The position numbers and the translations under genes are program-made. Shown in pieces: positions 11,271 through 23,119 of a DNA stretch of 64,000 nucleotides (positions within the stretch are counted from its first letter, which is position 1; every line of letters begins with the position of its first letter). A model generated the notes under the pieces. That model saw only the letters and a list, made by a program, of their open reading frames with translations, was not told the origin of the DNA and made no database searches. The stretch covers positions 127,536,536 through 127,600,535 of the forward strand of contig CM043699.1 of assembly GCA_023935145.1 (NCBI GenBank). Reading direction: 5' to 3'. This stretch comes from Bretschneidera sinensis (lineage: Eukaryota; Streptophyta; Magnoliopsida; Brassicales; Akaniaceae).

Positions 11271-12261
11271 GGGCGGCTACTGGAGGCTTGGGAAGTGGAG
11301 GCAACTTGTTTAGGAGTTTTAGCTAGCTTCTGTCCAATTTGCACTCGATCACAGCTTAGGTGTGCTTAATCGCACTTGGTGGCCTGTGCTTGATCATAGG
11401 GGCTTTATGCTCGAGCGCACTAGGTCAGGTAAACTGTCAAATAGTTTGTAGGCGACAAATGCTGGAAGCTGTGGGAAGCACACAAGTGCGATCTCTACCT
11501 CCTGTAAACACAAAATACAACCACACAACACATGATATATGCAAATAATTAGTAAAATATAAATTAAAAACATGTGTGATTTATGTGTAACTAAGTAGAA
11601 AAAGAAAAACGGGTACGGGCATACCTTGTGTGCATGTGAAAGTGATTGGCTGTGTAAGGGGGGGAATGATGATGATAGGTGAATGAAATATGGGATGGGG
11701 GAGGGTTGTCTTGATAAGAAATAAGATGGAGTGAGGGTGAGAGTACTATGAGAGTGATGTGCAAGATGGAGAGGGCGAGAGAGCGAGAGACAGAGTGTGT
11801 GAGGGAGAGTAAGTGTAAAAAGTGTGAACAAAATCAAGTGTTTTTAACTTAACACGTGACCTTCTACCCCGAGTGCGCTCGAGTGCATGGTGATGTGCGC
11901 TCGATCGAACTTGTGCACAAGTGTGTGCGTGGGTGTGTTGAGCTCACGCGCTATAGAGCATATGGCGAGAGTGCACTCGAGCACACTATGTGGTGCACTC
12001 GAGCGTAAGGCAACAAGTATGAAAAATAAACTCTACAAGGACTAAGAAGAAAAAATAATGAGAATGAATTAGAAACAATACAACCATACTATACTTTAGT
12101 TGCCTCAGTACCACTAACCTCAATAGAGGCGCTTGAGCTATATGGTTATCAAAGTGGGAATTGCTCAAGCACTCTCTATAGTAACTTTAGTGCCACTCTC
12201 TTTGAAGGGGGCACTTAGAGCCCACTCAATGTGGCTCAAGTGCTCTTGGTTCACCTACATA
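11271..12261 (-). other. Spacer between integrase and ORF3 in A2
   Basis: Non-coding. It holds copies of the family near-palindrome at about 11340-11425 and 11870-12003. Between them lies a strongly pyrimidine-rich tract in element sense (about 11640-11830), which gives a low-complexity Leu/Ser/His frame that is not a gene. A TTTACAG|GAGG sequence at 11501-11508 on the minus strand looks like a splice acceptor ahead of ORF3. Confidence 0.6.
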
Positions 12262-15200
12262 CTAGACAGATTGAAGTGCCAAGTCTTCATCTCTAGGAGT
12301 CAAGTTGACATCAAGGTATGGCTTGACTCTGTGTCCATATACTGTGAATGTTTGATTGCCGTTTGAACCATGAATCTCCAAAGCATTATAAGGAAAGACC
12401 TTGGTGACCACATAAGGACCAGACCATCGGGACTTTAGTTTGCCTGGGAATAGTCTTAATCTTGAGTTGTAAAGCAACACCCTTTATCCCATATGAAACT
12501 CTTTCCTTATTAGTTATTTATCATGATAGGCTTTTGTCCTTTCTTTGTAGAGCTTGGCATTCTCATATGCATCATACCTTAATTCCTCCAGCTCATTTAA
12601 GTCCAGCTTCCTCTTCTTACCCACTTATTTCATATCAAAATTGAATTGTTTAATAGCCCAATATGCTCGATATTCTAACTCTATTGGTAAATGGGATGCT
12701 TTCCCAAAAACTAAGCAGTATGGAGATATGCCAATTGGTGTCTTGTAAGCTATCCTATACGCCCATAGAGCATCATTCAGTTGCAAAGACCAATCCTTCC
12801 GATTAGGATTCACGGTCCTCTCTAGGATGCTTTTGATTTCTCGATTACTTATCTCCACTTAGCGACTGGTCTAAGGCTGATATGGAGTGCCAACTTTATG
12901 GGTGATCCCATATTTTCTGATGAGTGCGACAAAAGAATGATGATGAAAGTGGCTGCCACCGTCACTAATGATTGCTCTTGGAGTCCCAAACCAGGTAAAG
13001 ATGTTATCCTGTAGAAACTTCACAACTACTTTATGATCATTAGTCTTTGAGAGAATAGCCTTGATCCATTTGGACACATAATCCAGACCCACAAGAATAT
13101 ACAAATAACCAAAGGAATTAGGGAATGGACCATGAAATCGATGCCCCATACATCAAAAAGTTCAACTATATGAATGTTTTGTAGGAGCATCTGATTTTGG
13201 GATGAGATATTACCTGTCCGCTGGCATCTATCACATGAGCTACAAAACGAGAAGGCATATTTAAATAGATTAAGCTAATAAAAATCAGATTGTAATACCT
13301 TAAGTGTTGTTTGCTTGGCCCTAAAGTGTCCTCCATAAGCAAACTAATGGCAATGTTGTAATAAGCTTAAATGCTCCTCTTCTGAGACACACCTTCTGAT
13401 GATTTAATCGGGGCAGAATTTGAAGAGGTAGGGGTCATCCCAATGGTAGTGTCTAGATATAGATATCAGTCGCTTCTTTCCTTGACTGGTCATACCGGGG
13501 GGGAAAAACCTTAGCAGTTAGATAATTGACAATATCAGCATACCATGGAAGTGTTACCTCTAGTGCGAACAATTGCTCACCGGGGAAGTTCTCATTCAAA
13601 GGTAGCTTATTTTTGTTATCCTCATAAGGTAGCCTTGATCAGTGATCTGTAACCACATTTTCGTTGCCCTTCTTGTCTTTGATTTCAAAGTCAAACTCTT
13701 GCAATAAGAGTACCCATCTGATTAACTTAGGCTTTGCATCTTTCTTAGAAAACAGATATCTCAAGGCAGCATGATCAGTAAATACAATAACCTTAGATCC
13801 AATCAGGTATGATCTAAACTTCTCTAAAGCAAAAATAACAGCTAACAATTCCTTTTCAGTAGTAGAATAGTTAAGCTGAGCATTATTTAAAGTTCTAGAA
13901 GCATAGTAAATAGTATGAGGTACCTTATTTACTCTCTAGCCAAAGACAGCTCTTAAGGCGAAGTCACTAGCATCGCACATCAGCTCGAATGGTAGATTCA
14001 AATCTGGTGTCATCATTATTGGTGTGGAGGTGAGCACATCCTTCATGTGTTGAAACCTTTCATATAATTATTAGTCCATTCAAACTTGGTATCTTTAGCT
14101 AACAATGCACATAGAGGTCTAGAGATCTTGGAGAAGTCTTTGATGAATCGTCTGTAGAAGCCAGCATGTCCAAGGAAACTTTTGACTCCCTTGACTGTTA
14201 GAGGAGGAGGCAACTTTGAAATGGTGTCTATTTTAGCCTTGTCTACCTCAATACCTTTGTTGGAGATGGAATAACCTAACACAATGCCTTGTTGAACCAT
14301 AAAGTGACATTTCTCCCAATTTAGGACTATGTTGCTCTCTTCACATCTCTTTAGGACACTCTCTAAATGATTTAGGTATTCATCGAAATTGGAACCAAAA
14401 ACACTAAAATCATCCATGAATACCTCAATGAATTTCTCCACCATGTCGGAAAATATGCTCATCGTACATCTTTGAAAGGTGGCTTGTGCGTTGCATAAAC
14501 CGAATGGCATCCTTCAATAAGCAAATGTACCAAAATGACATGTGAAGGTAGTATTTTCTTGATCCTCAGGTGTTATGGAAATCTGGTTGTACCCACTATA
14601 CCCATATAATAAGCAATAATAGCTATGGCCAGCTAATCTCTCTAACATCTGATCAATGAATGGCAAGGGGAAGTGATATTTTCTAGTCACTTTGTTTAAT
14701 CTTCGGTAATCAATACATACCCTCTAACCAGTTTTTTTTCTTGTAGGTAAGAGCTCCTCATCCTCATTCTTCACCACTATGATCCCACTTCTTTTATGAA
14801 CAACTTGGACCTGACTTACCCATTTACTGTCTGAGATGGGGTAGATAATGCCAACATCTAATAGTTTTAATACCTCGACCTTCACTACCTCTTTCATGTG
14901 CGGCTTAAGTCTTCTTTGAGTGTCTCGAGTGGGCTTTGCTTCATCCTCAAGGTAGATATGATGTATGTACTTGGCTGGACTTATCCCCTTGATGTCAGCA
15001 ATGGTCCATCCAATGGCAGATCTATGCTCCCTAAGAACCCTTAATAGTTTCTCTTCTTCTCCAACACTCAAATTAGTAGCCACAATCATAGGTAATGTCT
15101 TATTCTCCCCCAAATAGGCATAGGTTAAATGCTTTGGTAGATGTTTCAATTCTAAGGTTGGTGCCTAGATAATAGAAGGGAGAAGAGTAGTATTAGTAGG

Positions 15201-15720
15201 TATGAGAGATTCAAATGGAGGAGCATACTTACTTGGATGTTTTCGAGAAGCTTCAAGGAGGTGCACAACTTTAATGATGTCATCAGTAACATCTTTAGGT
15301 TCTTACTCAATATCCACTTTTGTAAAGCTATGGGTAAGGGTAGTCTCCAATGGATCAATGTGATGGACTTGAAAAGCTTACTCAACAAAACTTTGCATCA
15401 TACATACATTAAAGCATTCCATATCATCTTGAGGTAATTTTAATGCATAAAATATTTTAAACTCTATTTTCTCATCATTTACCTTCATACTTACTATATC
15501 CTTTTTCACATAAATCTTTGTATCAATAGTTCTCATGAAGGGTCTTCCTAAGATGATGAGCAGAGGTAATGGCATAGGGTATTCTTCCATATCTAACACA
15601 ATAAAATCAGTAGGCAAAATAAACTCACTTACCTTTACCAGGACATCCTCAAGAATACCTCTAGGTCTTTTGATGCTTCTATCTGCCAATTACAAAGTGA
15701 TGGAAGTCTGGTGCATTCAC
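12262..15720 (-). pseudogene. pol: pol of A2: protease remnant, RT, RNase H, integrase
   Basis: In element sense: the protease tail (15689-15378: DRSIKRPRGILEDVLV, ILGRPFMRT); RT (15149-14043: EAKPTRDTQRRL, MPFGLCNAQATFQRC, catalytic FMDDFSVFG at about 14390-14425, and HAGFYRRFIKDFSKI); RNase H (13848-13639: [15 protein letters not shown]); integrase (13149-12625: [29 protein letters not shown]); and the integrase C-terminus (12480-12262: LLYNSRLRLFPGKLKSRW). The protease catalytic segment is deleted at about 15705. Stops and frameshifts break all domains, but RT still has the block that A3 lacks (about 14270-14330). Confidence 0.87.
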
Positions 15721-16327
15721 CTTCTCTGTCCCACTTACCTTTGATACCGATGGTTTCTCTAGAGATGCTTTTGCAGATTCATCGGTCCCTATAACCTTAC
15801 CATTCCAGAGAGTTGTGATAGCCTTCAGTTGCTAGTGTCCCCCTGGGTTAGGTAGTGTTTGAGCTGGGAGCTCACCTTGCTTTCTACCACTTAGTTCTTT
15901 AGCCAATTGCACCATTTGTACCTCTAGCCTTTTAATGACTTGTTCGTGTTTCACAGTGGTCTGTCTTAGCTCTATCCGAAATTTCCTTTCGTCCACCATT
16001 AACTGATCTTGTGAGGTCATCAACTGTTGTTGCTGAGTACAAGACTTTCTAGGTCACTTTTCTCTGTTTTGCGGACTGAGTGAGCTACTGGCTAGGAGTT
16101 CCTTTGCTGCCCTTGATGGTTCAGGGTATTCTGATTGTTGCTCCAAGAGAAATTTTGGTGGTTTCACCATCTAGGATTGTAAGTGTTTGCATATGGCTTG
16201 TTCTTAGGTGGATAGTTGTTTGGTCCCACATAATTTGCTTGCTTCAGGTCAACAGATGATTACAAAGGACATATCTCAGTATTATGATCAAATTGAGAAC
16301 ATATAGCACATACCTGGAGTGTGGTAG
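15721..16327 (-). pseudogene. gag: gag C-terminal part of A2
   Basis: In element sense it runs from a zinc-knuckle region (near 16327-16240, with CAI/C and QFDHNT-like residues) through the Asn/Pro-rich linker and a Trp codon (16143-16145) where A1 and A3 have TAG. It continues through the coiled segment (16023-15832: EQVIKRLEVQMVQLAKEL) and the LPNPGGH end. The N-terminal two thirds are absent because the LTR of G4 follows at 16328. Confidence 0.75.
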
Positions 16328-17701
16328 TGATGAGAGTCATAAAATGCATCTTAACAGTACTTATTTGTTAGCATTTTAGGGTTGATCAAGGTTTGAATTA
16401 CACTTTTATACCTTAATAACTCTAAAGTGATATTCCTGGATCATTGACTTATTTTGGTGCATTTTTCAGGTACTTTGAGTTCAAAAGAAATGGAAAGCTA
16501 TCATAGTTTAAAGCACGATGCTTCGATGTGCATTCAAGTGAGGGCATGGTTGCAGAAAGACAAAATGAAGAGAAACCAAGTCTTAAGTGTGGGTGCAGCA
16601 GCTTGAAGAAATCTAAGCCTCGGCCTCCAGAACTAGGCCCAAAAGAGCAAGGAAGCCATCAATAAGAAGTCGTGGCCTGGACCAGGCAGGATCTCGGCGC
16701 CCAGAGTCTCCACAAACATGAGCATCAGGCAGAGCTGCAGCCTGGACCAGGCAGGGCCGCGGTGCCCAGAAGCATACCTCACCAAAGACCAGGCAGAGCC
16801 GTGGCACAAGTAAGGCAAAGCCGCGGCGCGCACACGATCCCCTGCTCCGTGTCATGACCTAATTAGGACTTTAATGATGGTTAAACCTAAAAACGCCCTT
16901 AGACCTTTTGTATTATAAATAGATCACATAGGGTTTGATAAAAGACACATCATTAAGGCTGGAAAACTCATGAAGGCTACCACATCCTCCATCAAAGTGT
17001 TCAAGAATGAGCCTCATGGCCAACTAATCTCCAAGCAAGGCGAAGGGATGAATCCCTAGGTGTAGTTGTCCTTAATCTCTAGTCATGATTCAGTTGTAGT
17101 TTGGATTTATCGTTCTACATTGTTGTGATTTACTTTTGGATTTAATTAAACGATCTTCTCTTAATCTGGTGATTATATCTTTCTCCTTGATATAAGTCTA
17201 GCCATACTCTTCTTATGTCAAGATTGTTAGATGTAATTGAGTCCGTTAGATTTATCTTTTAGGTTTGTCCATTACTACGATATTGTCATTAAGATATATT
17301 ATCGTTTCTTGATAAATCTATAAGATAGGTCATGTGTGCTTGAATCGAAAGTAAAAAGTATTTCATAGCAATTACATTAGCGTTTACATGTGCTGTGATT
17401 GAATATTTGCCTATTGCCTGTTTGGGATATGAAACTAGCAATTGAGATAAAAACAATTGAATTAATATTAGAATAAGGAAACGAACCTAGGGAGAATTCC
17501 CAAAACCTTGTTATTTCTCTATCATATTTTTCATTATATTTACACAATTTTCTCATATTACTTTACTATCAAAATTCAGATTCTCACCTGATCTTTATCG
17601 TTTGTGTTAAGGTTTATGCTTTTCCTTTTTAGTTCACTTTTCCTCATGGGATCAACACCCCAACTATACATAATAACCACGTATTAGTTTGAGCATAATC
17701 A
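16328..17701 (+). repeat. 5' LTR of G4 (Athila/Tat-type gypsy)
   Basis: It starts TGATGAGAGTCATAAAATGC and ends GAGCATAATCA. A TATA-like ATTATAAATAGA lies at 16911-16922. Upstream of it, 16610-16850 is GC-rich and contains a repeated CCTGGACCAGGCAGG block (near 16677 and 16741). A PBS of Athila type follows directly. The 5 bp before it are GGTAG (16323-16327). The other end of the element is missing, so the target duplication cannot be confirmed. Confidence 0.78.
16912..16921 (+). promoter_or_regulatory. TATA box in LTR of G4
   Basis: The sequence ATTATAAAT lies about 790 bp before the LTR end. This is a normal place for the pol II promoter that starts the genomic RNA. Confidence 0.5.
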
Positions 17702-17708
17702 AATTTTG

Positions 17709-17724
17709 AGGTCGTTGCCGGGGA
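17709..17724 (+). promoter_or_regulatory. Primer binding site of G4 (tRNA-Asp type)
   Basis: AGGTCGTTGCCGGGGA lies 8 bp after the LTR end and resembles the Athila consensus with core CGTTGCCGGGGA, complementary to the 3' end of tRNA-Asp. One or two bases differ from the site of A3. Confidence 0.65.
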
Positions 17725-17858
17725 AAACACGCTTACATACAAGGAAGATTGTCAACTCTAAGATAAGATGGTACTATTGTTCCTTTCTTTAAGGCTTTTA
17801 TTTTTTGATTTCTTTTATTTGTTATGTTTTATTTATTTCCTTTTAACTCATTTGGTGT

Positions 17859-18590
17859 ATGCTTAGACCAAGAGATTCGCGAGGTAGATTCATTAAAGGA
17901 CCCGAAGTAGAGCTATCCTTTCCTTCCACGTCCGTTAGTGAAACTTTGCCTAGATCAAACCCTAGTGTACACCTAAATGAGAATTTAGAAGACTTTGTTA
18001 ACATGGCTGAAAACCCTAATGAGAATGTTGCTAGGACACTTAAAGATTACTTGCATCATAGCCAAACAGCCACACCATCATGCATCATGTTTCCAGCCAA
18101 CACTCGCCATCAAGATTTCTAAACAGGGATGATACAATTACTCCCTACATTTCATGGCTTGGAAAACGAAAACCCATATGTACACATTAGGGAGTTTGAG
18201 GAAGTAGTTGTGACTTTTCATAGTCAAGATGCAGCTGATGATATCGTGAGACTCAAGTTTTTTCCTTTCTCTTTGAAGGATAAAGCTAAAAGTTTGCTAT
18301 ACTCGCTGAGACCACGATCTATTCGGACATTGAATGAGATGACTCAGGTCTTCTTCAATAAATACTTCCCTAAACATAAGACTAATGCTTTAAAAAGGCA
18401 AATCTCCACTTTTGCACAAAAAGATAATGAGACTTTGTATCAGTCTTGGGAGAAATTTAAGGAGCTATTAAGTATGTGTCCTCACCATGGGTATGAGAGT
18501 TGGCACTTAGTGAGCTACTTTTATGAGGGACTTACCTATAGAGAGCTCCAATTTGTAGAGATGATGTGTAATGGTGAATTTCTACAAATA
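17859..18590 (+). pseudogene. gag: gag N-terminal part of G4
   Basis: The frame opens at 17859 with a basic leader (RPRDSRGRFIKG). It stops at 18121-18123 and continues at 18129-18590 as the gag core: LLPTFHGLENENPYVHIREF, RLKFFPFSLKDKAKSLLYSL, FFNKYFPKHKTNALKRQI, ETLYQSWEKFKELLSMCPHH and YFYEGL. This order is that of Athila/Tat gag. The sequence ends abruptly after MMCNGEF at about 18590 and runs into an AT repeat and C3. The zinc knuckle and everything after it are missing. Confidence 0.82.
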
Positions 18591-19160
18591 TATATATAAG
18601 AATCCTTTATTAGAAATTAAGGGGAATAACATTGGGGGGAGATAGAAATTTACATTGAGATAAATAAAAGAATGATAGGTATGCAAACCCCATTTAAAAT
18701 TGAATAACAAAAAATAATACCATAAATTTAACCAATTCCTAAAGTTTAGGTCCAATAGTCATCCACTCATACAATCAAATTTCATAAATATATTAAATAA
18801 AATTAACTTTATTCTAGTTATGGTTATTTCTTCTTAGATTGCAATCCTAATCTCATTAGGTTTATAGAAACTTTCCTTAATTATATTCCAAATAAGATTA
18901 AGATTCATTGATTTATTAGAATTCATAATTCCAATGTGAAAAGGATTATAGAGTTTCAATTCCTAATCAAACTTTAATTACTTAAAACCTTTTTTTATTT
19001 TAAATTAAGAACAATTCTTAATTGAGTAACTCAATTTAATTTAAAACTTTTTTAAAAAATAAAATTTTAATTCTAATAAAAAATTTGTTTTATCTAAAGA
19101 AAATTTGAAACAATTTCAAAAACCTTTTGAAAAACTCGTAAAATCAATTTTTACATGTTT

Positions 19161-19240
19161 TAGTTGACTACACCTTGCTGTAGTCGACTACACCTTGCTG
19201 TAGTCGACTACACCTTGTTGTAGTCGACTACAGCAAGCTT
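19161..19240 (+). repeat. 20-bp tandem repeat with GTAGTCGACTAC palindrome, four units
   Basis: Four 20-bp units start at 19161, 19181, 19201 and 19221. Units 2-4 carry the 12-bp palindrome GTAGTCGACTAC and unit 1 has one change. The last unit ends in CAGCAAG, so units 3 and 4 together make a longer inverted repeat. Diverged single copies lie near 19268 and 19337. There are no spacers, so it is not a CRISPR array. Confidence 0.9.
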
Positions 19241-19681
19241 ATATATAGGTGTTTTTCATGGTGCTGTTACACCTTGCTGTAGTCGAGTACAACATACTTC
19301 TAACCTAAAATTTTCATTAGGACATAAGGCAACCCCATGTAGTCAACTACACCTTGTAATCTGTAGAATTTTCACGTGTTTTTTGTGTTTCTTTTTCCCC
19401 AAACTTGGCTCAATTTGATGCAAAATAAAATTATGACCATCCAAATTGAATCTAATCAATCTGTATTAAGTTAATGTATTTGAGAAATTAGTCTAAAATA
19501 AATTATCATACCATTTGATAATAATCAATTCAAGAACTCTTTCTTAAATTTTCTTGACCTAGGGTTCCATAAACCCTAATGTAAATTTTAGATCTTGAAA
19601 TTACAATCTCTAGAATTTTAAGATCATATCTTAAAAGCCATAACAATATAATTAAAATTATTATAATAATTCATAGAGTTT

Positions 19682-19693
19682 GCTCTGATACCA
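19682..19693 (-). promoter_or_regulatory. Primer binding site of C3 (initiator tRNA-Met type)
   Basis: The minus strand reads TGGTATCAGAGC about 9 bp inside the LTR end at 19703. It sets the orientation of C3 as minus. Confidence 0.8.
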
Positions 19694-19702
19694 CTGCCAG
19701 TT

Positions 19703-20015
19703 TGTTGGTATAGATACACAGGCAAAATTTAAAAAAATTTATATACCAGTAAACTTAATCCCATGAATTTTTCTATGAATCTATTAGAATGATAATCAAT
19801 CTCCATACAACGTTAGAAATTTATACCTTCATGAAGATTTTGATTAAGAATTCGGTGTAGAGCTCACAAGCCGTTCAAGTGTCTGACCTCTAAACGTATC
19901 CACATAAGCAACCAAGAACAAGGATCTCCTTCTCCAAGATGTCGAACATCACAAAAATAAAAGGACTAGGGTTGGCCAAAAATTCTCTAAGTGTTAGCTC
20001 TGAAAATTCAACTTT

Positions 20016-20058
<43 letters not shown>

Positions 20059-20969
20059 CAATTTCAACAATCAAACATTAGAGTTTCTATCAAATAGAAC
20101 ATTTATATAGATCCTTTACTCCTAAAAGCTTTAGGATTTCTAGAATTGCAATTAAATCCCTGGTTTAATTAATTCTTAGAAATCTCTCTATTAGTCCATT
20201 AGTTTTCCTTAATCTTACAATTGTCCAATCGTGTGTCACCCCTTAGGTTTAATATTGCGCTGGCAGTAAGTCGTAACTTTTACGTAACAATTGAATCCTA
20301 TCTAATTAACTAAAACACATTTTAATTATAAATTTGAATCAAATCTCTTTTTAAATCTTGGTTTGATTAACAATTAATTGTAATTAATTCTTAAGGGCTT
20401 CTACATGTCATAATTGACACCTAGCAATATGTCATGACTACCCAGACAATATGAATGAATGTGAACATTTTCATTAACAATTATCATAAAATTCAATCAT
20501 TCTATCATTATTTAATTATATGTATCTAGATCTAAGGCATGAATTTATTGTCAAGCATTAATTATTTAATTATATGTATCTATATCTCAAGTCCATAACT
20601 TAAATGGTGAAATTAGAAACTCCTTTCTAATTTTCATCCCACTTTGGCTAAGGAACTTCAAAGTTATGACTTAACCAAATCACATAGGACATTCTCTCTT
20701 TTTTACTGAGAGTAATAAATCCTCTATTGAACACTCATAATCCTCCATGCATAAATGGTCATACTCAATTGCTATTTTTTTTGTGACAAATGATTAGAAT
20801 CACATTTAAGTAGCATCAAAGTATGATGACCCATACACAAGGCATCCATGGTTCCTCAAGTCCAAGGATCACTTGCATAACTGCAATGTAAGAACTCCTA
20901 TTGGTAGCTAGTAAAATGTACATTAGGAATTTCTTAGTTGAGTTAGTTCAGTGTATCTGTTCTCTAACA
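19703..20969 (-). repeat. 5' LTR of copia C3
   Basis: In element sense it starts TGTTAGAGAACAGATACAC (at 20969) and ends GTATCTATACCAACA (at 19703), with TG...CA ends. An (AG)n microsatellite lies inside. I found no partner LTR in the window. The sequence beyond 20969 is the broken end of G5, so C3 probably inserted there or was joined to it by deletion. Confidence 0.72.
20021..20055 (+). repeat. (AG)n microsatellite
   Basis: About 17 perfect AG units inside the C3 LTR. In element sense this is a CT tract, which is common in plant LTR promoters and leaders. Confidence 0.97.
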
Positions 20970-21059
20970 AACATTTACAAAAATGAAAAATTTTACATTA
21001 AAAATATATGTCCATAACATCAATGTTATTGGCTTGTTGGACATATTATTATCAAAAGA

Positions 21060-21480
21060 ATTACTTTTAAGACCAAAAGGTATGACTAGGAATTCATAAT
21101 GGTCTTAAAGTTTCTTAAAGGTAGTCTTACTTATGTCTTCTTAATGCATTTTGATCTGGTGGTATCTAGCCCTTAAATTAAACTCGGAAATTTTTTTAGC
21201 TCATTGTAACATCAAATATCTCTTCAATAGTAGGGATAGGGAACTTGTCTTTGATTATAATTGTGTTTAAAGCTTTATAATCCACACAAAACCTCCCTGA
21301 TCCATCTTTTTTCTTTGCCAATAAGACTAAAGAAGAAAACGGACTCCTGCTAGGCCTTATAGTCTTATGTTGCAACATTTCTTTAACTAAATTTTCAATT
21401 TCATTTTTTTGGTAGTAAGGATACCAGTAAGGTTTGACATTGATAGGTTGTGCATTAGGTTCCATATGTATTTTGTGATT
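21060..21480 (-). pseudogene. pol: Reverse transcriptase remnant of G5
   Basis: In element sense: QPINVKPYWYPYYQKNEIE, then RPSRSPFSSLVLLAKKKDGS, RFCVDYKALNTIIIKDKFPI and PTIEEIFDV (21465-21196). Degraded HYEFLVIPFGL residues follow down to about 21060. These are the N-terminal RT motifs of gypsy elements. The catalytic xxDD and everything after it are gone. Confidence 0.85.
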
Positions 21481-22210
21481 ATAATCTCTAAAGGGAGGTA
21501 AGCTTGAAGGTTCAGAAAATATCTCCTTAAAATCCTCAAATAATCCCTAAACGACTTCTGGTATTTCTGACTGTTCTAGTTAATGATCTTCCTTTTATGT
21601 GAGAAGTTTTCAAATGAAACATATAAGCTATACCCTCATAGGATACTAATTTTTTAAGATGTTTCATCTAGATTGAATCCAGATTCAACTGTGGTGCTCC
21701 TACTAATTTGTCTGCCCTTCATTTCCAAGAGAATTGCATTGTAAATAGTTTATAATCAATCAATACTGGTCCTAAAAATTTCAACCATTGGATATCCAAA
21801 ACCATATCTACCATTGAATTGGTAATACATATAGATCAATGCTTAACTCATGCCCTTGAAATTTCAATTCTACCCCAACACACTTCTTACAACAATTCAA
21901 ACGATCCCCATTTCTAATATAAACCTTGAAAGGTTTAGTAGGGTTAATGGTTAGATCTAACTTGATAGCTATTTATTCTAGAATATTTGTCTACGCTTCC
22001 ACTATCAATAAGCACATTAATCAAATATTTCTCATAGCTACCAGTTAGTACAACTTTTCTAAAATTTATTTGACCAACTAAAGTATATAAGCTAATTTCA
22101 GGTGAGATTATCAAACTGGTCATCCCATTATGGCACATCATACACTTCAGCCTCCCATATGCCTTCAAAATCATCATATTTCATTAATAGTATAAATCTA
22201 CTTTTCTATT
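21481..22210 (-). pseudogene. Protease region of G5
   Basis: The block 22177-21944 contains VGQINFRKVVLTGSYEKY and then VLIDSGSVD. This gives an aspartic protease active site DSG in the usual gypsy setting (LIDSGSTHNF-like, decayed after DSG). The stretch 21943-21480, between protease and RT, is broken by stops but keeps scattered connection-like residues. Confidence 0.65.
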
Positions 22211-22439
22211 TGTGTCCAAGAACATACCGTTCATCATAGTTGTAGCAAAAAAAAAAAAATTGTCCCTCCTAGTCTTTTTTTATTCAGGATTAGGTCTCTT
22301 GATTGGAAACTAGGCATTAGTTGGTGGTTGTAAAAATCATACAGTAGGAATTGGTGTATGAATCTTCAATAAACCAGCACATCCATTGTTCTTGAATCAA
22401 AGAGGTTTCAATATCTGTTTGAGCTCATTATATTTCTTT

Positions 22440-23114
22440 TCATGTATTTTTTGCTAGTACTATTGCTTACGGTAGAGAAGTAGATAGAGTAATTAATATT
22501 TCTCTCTTTAGTTCTGGTTTTAACCTTGAAACAAATATACTCAACAAGAAACTCTTAGGTAACCCAATGACCTTAGTAGAGAGTTCTTCAAATTGCTTAT
22601 GATACTGACTAACAGGTGAGTTTTTTAGTGGTCTTGCCAAATATCCTTTATAATCCTCATATGATGAAGGACCAAATCTGAGGTACAATGCTTCCAAGAA
22701 GTTTTGCCAATCTTTGATAAATCCATTAGAATGCATCTAGTGATACCAAGATAATGTTGGTCCCTCCATATGAAAGAAAGAAATCATTAATCTTTTATCA
22801 TATTGTGTCTGATAATAATCAAAGAATTGTTGTGCTTTGAATGACCATCTAGATGGATTAGTTCCATCAAATTTTGACGCATCCAGCCTTAAATGCAAGA
22901 GATATTGTATTCTCGTTATTTTCACTAGACCAGCTTATCTCGAGTTGCATCAAAGGATCTTAGTTCTTTTGTCAGCTACAATTCCCTTTGTAATGTTGAT
23001 AATTCCATTCACTAAACTATCCTTCCACAAGAAGCATATGTTGTTTGAGAGTGATGTTAATTACTGCTGCTTGCTCTTGGTTATATTGCAACATCTACTT
23101 GAAATCTACCAATT
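22440..23114 (-). pseudogene. gag: gag of G5 (main part)
   Basis: In element sense: LRLDASKFDGTNPSRWSFKA, QQFFDYYQTQYDKRL, FFHMEGPTLSWYH, a stop at 22737-22739, then FLEALYLRFGPSSYEDYKG, QYHKQFEELSTKVIG and FLLSIFVSRLKPELKREI. This is the Retrotrans_gag domain of plant chromovirus type. The N-terminus (MDDQIKNLH) lies beyond T1 near 43880-43905, so T1 separates the first codons from the rest. Confidence 0.83.
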
Positions 23115-23119
23115 GAGGG

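Larger units (their letters stand above)
2476..16327 (-). mobile_element. A2: Athila-like Ty3/gypsy element, minus strand, split by copia C1
   Basis: A2 is made of two pieces, 2476-2679 and 9894-16327 (9889-9893 is the repeated target site), with C1 lying between them. The left piece is the reverse complement of the 3' untranslated region of A3 (about 40090-40290), including the ATGTCCC / TTTGGGGG stretch. The right piece runs, in element sense, from gag (16327) through pol (15700-12262), the spacer, ORF3 (11270-10169) and the start of the 3' UTR. Both ends are lost: the 5' end at the LTR of G4 (16328) and the 3' end at the inverted junction with A1. No LTR of A2 is in the window. Confidence 0.82.
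18591..19702 (-). other. Leader and internal remnant of copia C3
   Basis: No coding frame is visible. The stretch is AT-rich, begins at the left with ATATATATA and an unassigned GGGGGG-containing segment (18590-18700), and contains the 20-bp palindromic tandem repeat (19161-19240). At its right end it has the copia PBS on the minus strand. It is most simply the untranslated leader of C3, whose gag-pol has been lost. The exact left boundary could not be set. Confidence 0.5.

Noticed and set aside
11394..11837. 147-codon Leu/Ser/His-rich antisense ORF as a membrane protein
   Set aside because: It is the pyrimidine-rich spacer of A2. The same place in A3 (38145-38489) gives a different low-complexity protein, so there is no coding conservation.
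16613..16857. Overlapping ORFs on both strands as genes
   Set aside because: These are products of the GC-rich repeat of the G4 LTR, where stops are rare by composition.
19161..19240. 20-bp repeat array as CRISPR
   Set aside because: The units touch with no spacers, and the context is a plant retrotransposon leader.
18628..20974. AACAT at 18628 and 20970 as the target duplication of C3
   Set aside because: The left copy is not followed by an LTR end, and C3 has only one LTR here, so the match is probably chance.
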